Source: CAJCIT01 sp963771305 (lineage in GTDB: Bacteria; Acidobacteriota; Terriglobia; Bryobacterales; Bryobacteraceae). From it: 64,000 nucleotides of DNA. Numbering within the stretch: position 1 is the first letter of the stretch; the number at the start of each line of letters is the position of its first letter. The stretch lies in the NCBI GenBank assembly GCA_963771305.1, contig CAVYTS010000025.1, positions 423,615 to 487,614 of the forward strand, in the 5' to 3' direction. The translations under genes were made by a program, and so were the position numbers. Shown one piece after another: positions 59,092 to 64,000 of the stretch. The notes under the pieces are model-generated. The model was not told the DNA's origin, did no database searches, and saw only the letters and a program-made list of their open reading frames with translations.

Positions 59092-60759
59092 TTAGACTTC
59101 CAGGATGACTGGCATAATCAGCGGCCGCCGTTGTGTCTGCTTGGTCAGAAAACGCTTCAGATCGGTGCGGATCTTTTCCTGCATGACACCCCAATCGCCT
59201 CGCTCCTCGGGGGATGAGGATTCAAGCGTTCTGGCAACTACCGCTCGCGCTTCTTGCAAGACTTCCGTCGCGTCGCTTCCCATGAAGCCTCGGCTGACGA
59301 TCTCCGGGAGCCCCTCACTCTTACCGGTGTGTTTGTTAATAGCAATGATCGGCAAGACGAATCCGTCTTCAGATAAGTGGCGGCGATCACGGATGATCAT
59401 ATCCTCGACAACGTCATCTAATGAACCCGAATCGATGCAAACACGACCGACCGTGACTCGCTCGCCCCGCCGTGCACCGGAATGATCTAACTCCAACGTT
59501 TCGCCGGTTTCCAGCACAAATGTTTCCTCAAGTCCTGCAAACCGCAAATGCTGGGCGAGCGAAGCATGCCTGGACAAATGCCGGTATTCTCCGTGAACCG
59601 GAAGAAAGTAGCGCGGCCGGACCAGGTTGAGGATGAGCTTGAGCTCTTCCTCACTGGCGTGCCCCGATACGTGGACGGGCGGGTTCATGTTTCCGTAGAC
59701 TATGTCGGCGCCGCGGCGCGCCAGATGGTTCAACAGGCGGTAAATCGCTTTTTCGTTTCCGGGAATAATTCGAGAACTCAGGACGACCGTATCGCCAGGT
59801 TCAACGTAGAGGCTTTTGTGATTATCAACGGCCACCCGGGAAAGAGCCGACATCGGCTCGCCTTGGGTACCGGAAACGACCACCGCGACCTTCTCGGGAG
59901 CCATCTGCATGATGTCCTGCGGACGCAGCAGGACGGAGTCCGGGATGGAAAGAAGGCCGAGGTTGTGGGCAATCTCGGTGACGTTCAGCATGCTGCGGCC
60001 GAGGAAGGCGACCTTCCGGCCGTATTCATCCGCTAAATCGAGAATCTGCTGAAGCCTGTGAATGGAACTGCTGAAGCAAGAGACGATCAGCCTCCGCTCA
60101 CTGCGGACGAACAGTTCTTCAAGACGGGGCCGCACAGCCCGTTCGCTTTCGGTATAGCCCGGGCGATCCACGTTCGTGGAATCACTCATTAGCAACAGAA
60201 CCCCGCGTTTGCCGTACTCGGCGAACGTGTGGAGATCAAACAACTCGTTGTCGGTGGGAGTCGGATCAACCTTAAAGTCGCCGGTGTGAATGATCACTCC
60301 GAGCGGAGTCGTGATAGCCAGCGCGACGCAACTCACAATGGAGTGGGTTACTCGAATGAACTCGATCTTGAACGGGCCTAACTCAATGCGATCTCCGGCC
60401 TTGACGATGTTCAGCTTGGCATTATCCAGCAGCTCATGCTCTTCCAGGCGTCGTTCAACGAGAGCAAGAGTAAATTCGGTTCCGTATACCGGAATGTTAA
60501 GGACGCCAAGCAGGAACGGCACACCACCGATATGATCCTCGTGGCCGTGGGTCAGAATGAGCCCGCGGACCTTATCGGCGTGTTGTTCGAGATAGTTGAA
60601 GTCTGGCGTGACGATATCGACGCCAAGGAGTTCCGAATCAGGGAACATCATTCCGGCGTCGATCACGATGATGTCGTCGCCATAACGGAGTGCCATCGAG
60701 TTCATTCCAAACTCGCCCAGCCCACCCAGAGGCACTACCTGTAATTTCCGATCTTGCAT
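59092..60759 (-). CDS. rnj: Ribonuclease J
   Basis: A 555-residue metallo-beta-lactamase/beta-CASP RNase of the usual length. Metal and catalytic motifs: LTHGHEDHIGG (motif 2), VTHSIVSC, IHTGDFK, and beta-CASP motifs (LLMSDSTNVDRPG, VVVSGTQGEP, HVSGHASEEE). A final helix-rich C-terminal domain follows. RNase J has 5'-3' exonuclease and endonuclease activity in RNA turnover. The gene is alone, without rnpA-type or polynucleotide phosphorylase neighbours. Confidence 0.95.
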   Translation of the reverse strand: MQDRKLQVVPLGGLGEFGMNSMALRYGDDIIVIDAGMMFPDSELLGVDIVTPDFNYLEQHADKVRGLILTHGHEDHIGGVPFLLGVLNIPVYGTEFTLALVERRLEEHELLDNAKLNIVKAGDRIELGPFKIEFIRVTHSIVSCVALAITTPLGVIIHTGDFKVDPTPTDNELFDLHTFAEYGKRGVLLLMSDSTNVDRPGYTESERAVRPRLEELFVRSERRLIVSCFSSSIHRLQQILDLADEYGRKVAFLGRSMLNVTEIAHNLGLLSIPDSVLLRPQDIMQMAPEKVAVVVSGTQGEPMSALSRVAVDNHKSLYVEPGDTVVLSSRIIPGNEKAIYRLLNHLARRGADIVYGNMNPPVHVSGHASEEELKLILNLVRPRYFLPVHGEYRHLSRHASLAQHLRFAGLEETFVLETGETLELDHSGARRGERVTVGRVCIDSGSLDDVVEDMIIRDRRHLSEDGFVLPIIAINKHTGKSEGLPEIVSRGFMGSDATEVLQEARAVVARTLESSSPEERGDWGVMQEKIRTDLKRFLTKQTQRRPLIMPVILEV

Positions 60760-60826
60760 GCAGTTGTCTAAGAAGCATCAGCGTATCACGCGGGGCGAAG
60801 CTGGCACGACACCACCGCGCCGAACG

Positions 60827-61174
60827 TCAGCTGCTGAACTGAGTCAGCTCCCATCGCTTTTCCTTTTTATTGAAGGTGAAGGCCGCCCTAGCGTCCAGGG
60901 CGCGAGGGCTGGTGGTGACGCGGCAGTTCATGACGTGAGCCACCTCAACCTCAACAGGATGGTTCGATTGGTCTGGTAGATCCATCTTCCATTGGCAAGA
61001 GGAATCCTGCTTGAGCGCATACGTCATCCAACCCTTCGCCTTGTTGTCATTCTGGAGAAGCGCGACTGCGTTCTCGGGGGTGAGTGCCGGCGTCAACTCC
61101 GGTTGCGGCCCACAAGCCACCGAAGCAATTGCGATTACCGCAAGAAGAGCTGCAGTTTTTATCATTCGCAGCAT
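60827..61174 (-). CDS. Small lipoprotein of unknown function
   Basis: A 115-residue protein with a lipobox AIASVACGP near residues 15-23. The mature part is short, with a helical start (TPENAVALLQNDNKAKGW) and a beta-rich end, and two cysteines besides the lipid one (SSCQW, MNCRV). A start at the second Met (three codons in) is equally likely. It is upstream of and on the same strand as rnj, with 67 bases between them. Confidence 0.65.
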   Translation of the reverse strand: MLRMIKTAALLAVIAIASVACGPQPELTPALTPENAVALLQNDNKAKGWMTYALKQDSSCQWKMDLPDQSNHPVEVEVAHVMNCRVTTSPRALDARAAFTFNKKEKRWELTQFSS

Positions 61175-61247
61175 GGTAGCACCCTGCCGCTGACAGGTAA
61201 ACGAACACTCAATTGTGGGAAGACTCGCCTAGCAGGCTGGATTCGGC

Positions 61248-61391
61248 GTGTTTAAGAAGCGCGTTCCACCGGCGAATCCGCCGGTTATTAGGAGAGTGGC
61301 CCAGGTGAATGCCGTTTTGACGAACGCCGAGGGGCCGGTTTCGTTTGGAAATAGTTCCGTTGTGCCGGGAATTAATCAAGGATCTCGCTGA
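61248..61391 (+). other. Possible gene fragment (plus strand, unrecognised)
   Basis: A 47-codon frame from GTG 61248, KKRVPPANPPVIRRVAQVNA then VLTNAEGPVSFGNSSVVPG, with a protein-like composition but no start site of note. Its end lies at the junction with the terminase fragment, so it could be a gene cut there. Low confidence. Confidence 0.25.
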
Positions 61392-62252
61392 TTACTCTCA
61401 GCCTCCCTTCGGTCTTTTGAACCAATAAGGAGCTCATCGGCGTGACATTGAAATCGAGCGACCACATCAGCGTAGCTGCCGGGTCGTACTCCTGAGGAAC
61501 TACGTGAACCGCCCGGTTGAAGCAGTAATACACCTGGTCCGCAAATACGTTTATGTACTCACCTAAAACTTCCTGCCGGTAAAACTTCGGATCGTAAGTC
61601 TCTTTTAGGCTTTCGTAATAGTCGGGCGCGTTCTCAAGCACGTAACGGTTCTCGAAAGGTTCGGCCTGGACGCACGCGTATCCACCCTTGGTCTCCTGGA
61701 CGAAGCGCCGATGTACCCAATCGGTTTCTTTCGGTGTCCAAGCTCCGAACCCGCATAGCCCTTGGGCCCCGGGTCACGAAGCCGCGCCAGCATCCGAAGC
61801 CACGACTCCTCCTTCGTATAAGAAAGTTCGTCAAGTCCGAACCACGCCAGATTCGTTCCTCGCAGCCGCTCGGGGTTATCGAGCGAGCGCAACAGAATCG
61901 TGGAGTCCGATCTTGGGAAAAGAATCCTTGCCTCGGTCTTCTTGTGCTCATAGTCCAGGTCCAATTCCTCCATGAGAGCAAGCAGCATGGGTTCGGTTGT
62001 ATCCCGAAGCATCGAGTATGTTGGCGCGGCAATCAGACCCGTGCATCCCGGACTTCGCTCCGATTGAAGAATCGCTTCATAACAAAGCGCCGCGCTCTTT
62101 CCTGAACCAACGGGTCCAGAAAACCCTTTGAATTTCACTAACTCATCGTGGAATTTCTGCTGAGACGGCAAAGGCGAATAGCCTCCGCTCGCTCCAGGCG
62201 CGCACTCCATCTTCTCGCCCTTCCCGCTTCGACGCGATTGCTTACTCATCAC
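61372..62252 (-). pseudogene. Phage terminase large subunit, frameshifted and truncated
   Basis: The ATPase half is clear: Walker A GPVGSGKSAALCYEA, IAAPTYSMLRDTT, and a Walker B-like LAWFGLDELSYTKEESWLRM. Near 61752 the frame is lost after KGYAG; one base more restores FGAWTPKETDWVHRRFVQET and the C-terminal part down to VQKTEGRLRVISEIL. It stops after the nuclease domain's first acidic strand (LMWSLDFNVTPMSS), so the nuclease is incomplete. No portal, capsid or tail gene follows. Confidence 0.8.
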
Positions 62253-62608
62253 AGCTTTCAGGCAATAAAGCGAACAACCGTCGGCTTACGAGCCGATGCA
62301 TTCTTCCCTCGCCATGACTTCTACCGGCTCGAGATCAACTTGTCTTCGCACACGAGGTTAGCAATAGACAGTGCGGACATGACAACCAAGAAACCAGCTA
62401 AACAACTGAATTCAAGCAAGATAAAGTTTTTGCCACTTCTGTGACCGACTTGCAGAACTCGCGACTGGAACGCTTGACAAACGAGGAAACGCCCGGGGAG
62501 GCAGTTTTTCGTTGGCGTTTGGAGATTTTTGTTGATTTGGGGCTAGCCAGAGGCGGGGAATGGCCTTGGGGGAGTAGCAATAGGCGCAGGTTGTCGAACC
62601 GCCGGTGG
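62253..62608. other. Intergenic DNA between terminase fragment and IS
   Basis: About 350 bases. A 64-codon plus-strand frame at 62441-62635 looks unlikely to be real and overlaps the IS end. No RNA gene is seen. Confidence 0.4.
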
Positions 62609-63999
62609 GGAGGCTCGTTTTTCTTGAGCGTTTGAGGAACAGTTAAACTTTCTCAACCAGTGGCGCTGAGTCGGAGCCACTGATCGACGGTGAGGGCCAA
62701 GACACCGAACATGAGGTGAGCCATAACTTTTTTGGCGCCGCGCACACGCAAGGTATGGCCGCCAAACTCGTCTTTCAAACGCGCATTCATGCGCTCACTC
62801 ATGGTTCGCCCTCGAATGCGTTCTTCCTGTGCCGGGGTCAGTTGCGGCATCGTGCCCGCCGGGAAGAGGGCGGTCGCTTTTTTGCTGGCGCGCCGGCCGT
62901 GTAGAGCCGTGATGGGAATATGCCCGAACTGTCGGCTGTGCGCGTCGATCTGTCTGGCGTCATAGGCGCTGTCGGAAAGCTCGTAAAGATAATCCACGCG
63001 TTGGGAGGACAGGGTCATCAGCGGTATGGCCGCTTGCGAGTCATGCACGCTGGCGCTGGTGAGCAGCGCAGCAATGATAATTTGTCCATCCGCCGTATCG
63101 AAATGGATCTTGTAGCCGCGCCAGCTGTCGTTGTTGCCCTGGCTGTTGATCTTGGTGCCGATATCGCATTGGGTAGGCAGTTCGCTCAGCATTTGCTCGA
63201 TCTTCTGCTTACGCTGACGCTCAATACGCGAGCCGCGTTGGGCCGCTTTCTTTTTGTCAAAAGATCCTTTGCACACCCTCTGCTTGCGGGGGATGGCGGT
63301 CTTGTTGCGCAGCGCCTTCTGCTTACACTCTCGCTGTTTCTGCTTCTCGCGCTTCTTTTCTTGGCGCTGCTTTTTGTGCTCCGCCGTGACGGCGAACCGT
63401 TCGCGCGCTGGAATGGCGGTAGAATCCCGGGCGATGTGTCCAATGAGTCGGCCTCTTTGCGTGTCCAGGACCACGGCTTTGTGTAGCTGCTGCGGCAACT
63501 CCATGTCGGCGAACTGGGCAAAGGCGCGCGAGAATTTCGATTCATGCGGAACGGCTTTGACGCTAGCCCAACCGCAGAACTGGCGCAGGGCTTCGTCGGC
63601 CTTCAGACGCGATAACAGAGAGCGCGTGGTGGGCAGGTTCAGAATCGTCTTGGCCATGAAAGCAGTGGCCAACGCCGCTCGATCTTTCGCCGGACGCCCG
63701 GTCCCCGCTCCTAAAGTTGCTATGACGCGCGCTAGCGGAACCAGCGCCAGCATCGAAGACAACAGTTCCAACTCTTTGCTCAACGGGCCTACGACACGCT
63801 CTAAAAGCGGGAATAACTCTTGTTGCATCAGGTGGGCGAATTGCGTTACGAACTGCCGTGGGGTAAGCTGCATTTGGGGTTGGCGTGGTCTCCGTTTCGT
63901 TTGGCGACAAAACTTTACTGCTGTTCAACCCCATCCTCTCAAAAACATTTCTTCTTCGTTTTGTTTTAATTGCAAACCTCGAGTTTTGCAAGAGCCTCC
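62609..63999 (-). mobile_element. IS element with DDE transposase (about 1.39 kb)
   Basis: GGAGGCTC at 62609-62616 and its complement GAGCCTCC at 63992-63999 are the outer ends of an imperfect inverted repeat of about 27 bp (CT.GAG.GTTTG also matches inside). The transposase gene fills the interior. The right end coincides with the last bases of the window, so flanking duplications cannot be judged. Confidence 0.7.
62653..63873 (-). CDS. DDE transposase (IS4/IS5-superfamily type)
   Basis: A 406-residue transposase, apparently intact. The N-terminal domain has GRPAKDRAALATAFMAKTILNLPTTRSLLSRLKADEALRQFCGW, the catalytic region begins with LIGHIARDSTAIPARERF (first Asp), continues with YLYELSDSAYDARQI (second Asp) and a late RTMSERMNARLKDEFGG (Glu). 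A long basic linker (about residues 165-220, rich in Lys, Arg and Gln) separates the first and second acid. The family group is assigned only broadly. Confidence 0.85.
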   Translation of the reverse strand: MQLTPRQFVTQFAHLMQQELFPLLERVVGPLSKELELLSSMLALVPLARVIATLGAGTGRPAKDRAALATAFMAKTILNLPTTRSLLSRLKADEALRQFCGWASVKAVPHESKFSRAFAQFADMELPQQLHKAVVLDTQRGRLIGHIARDSTAIPARERFAVTAEHKKQRQEKKREKQKQRECKQKALRNKTAIPRKQRVCKGSFDKKKAAQRGSRIERQRKQKIEQMLSELPTQCDIGTKINSQGNNDSWRGYKIHFDTADGQIIIAALLTSASVHDSQAAIPLMTLSSQRVDYLYELSDSAYDARQIDAHSRQFGHIPITALHGRRASKKATALFPAGTMPQLTPAQEERIRGRTMSERMNARLKDEFGGHTLRVRGAKKVMAHLMFGVLALTVDQWLRLSATG

Positions 64000-64000
64000 T

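Noticed and set aside
57895..59217. A 440-codon plus-strand open frame
   Set aside because: It overlaps two better genes (57914-58561 in another frame, with ribosome site and signal peptide, and the minus-strand DUF5818-like gene) and their terminator.

Overview
The window looks like chromosomal DNA of an Acidobacteriota bacterium of the Bryobacterales/Solibacter type. This is inferred from the mix of genes: a decayed ADOP-type (MacB-like) permease, exported DUF5818-like and carboxypeptidase-regulatory-like proteins, FecR-like surface proteins, an RNase J, a split metX-metW-metE-like methionine cluster, and many high-GC genes with small Acidobacteria-style exported proteins. No rRNA and no CRISPR array are visible. 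One tRNA, tRNA-Ile(CAT), is present.

Layout. 1-533 is the tail of an ISNCY-type insertion sequence, identical to 54036-54568. 544-19162 is mostly housekeeping: a STAS protein, a BON protein, modB-modC followed by a frameshifted thiE-like gene, carA-carB on the minus strand, metX-metW plus a MetE-like gene, an M20 peptidase, murJ, a C4 zinc-ribbon coiled-coil protein and an EF-G paralogue. An IS1634-type element (19468-21326) follows. 21576-31282 carries a hybrid histidine kinase with its response regulator, an exported small protein, PPK2, and an RsbW-like/STAS/mlaE-mlaF-mlaD/PqiC-like lipid-transport operon. 31335-37974 has an ADOP remnant, an ArsR-SRPBCC pair behind a palindromic operator, a 907-residue exported protein and a frameshifted gene.

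37967-42985 is a mobile-element graveyard. It holds an IS110 element with an amber codon and a candidate bridge-RNA region, tRNA-Ile(CAT) with a duplicated 47-48 bp 3' end 2.6 kb away, two different broken tyrosine integrases, and an internally deleted IS481 remnant. 43009-50186 returns to ordinary genes: a ZIP transporter, cupin, frameshifted ion channel, DUF4440 lipoprotein, esterase, OsmC, GT39 and an MGMT-like protein. 50180-54568 is a second ISNCY copy with 21-bp perfect terminal repeats, interrupted by a three-gene serine-recombinase module. The stop codons of both convergent neighbours, the MGMT-like gene and an orphan Cas6-like gene, lie inside the IS ends. 55613-61174 has exported or surface proteins and RNase J. 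The window closes with a broken phage terminase fragment and another DDE-transposase IS (62609-63999).

Several genes carry a single-base frameshift or one in-frame stop: the thiE-like gene, the ion channel, the terminase, the AVKHGL-family gene and the IS110 transposase. These could be true decay or draft-assembly errors, and reads would decide. The most interesting items are the tRNA-targeted element remnant, the nested recombinase module with IS-supplied stop codons, the IS110 noncoding region, the orphan Cas6-like protein, and the RsbW/STAS pair at the head of the Mla operon.
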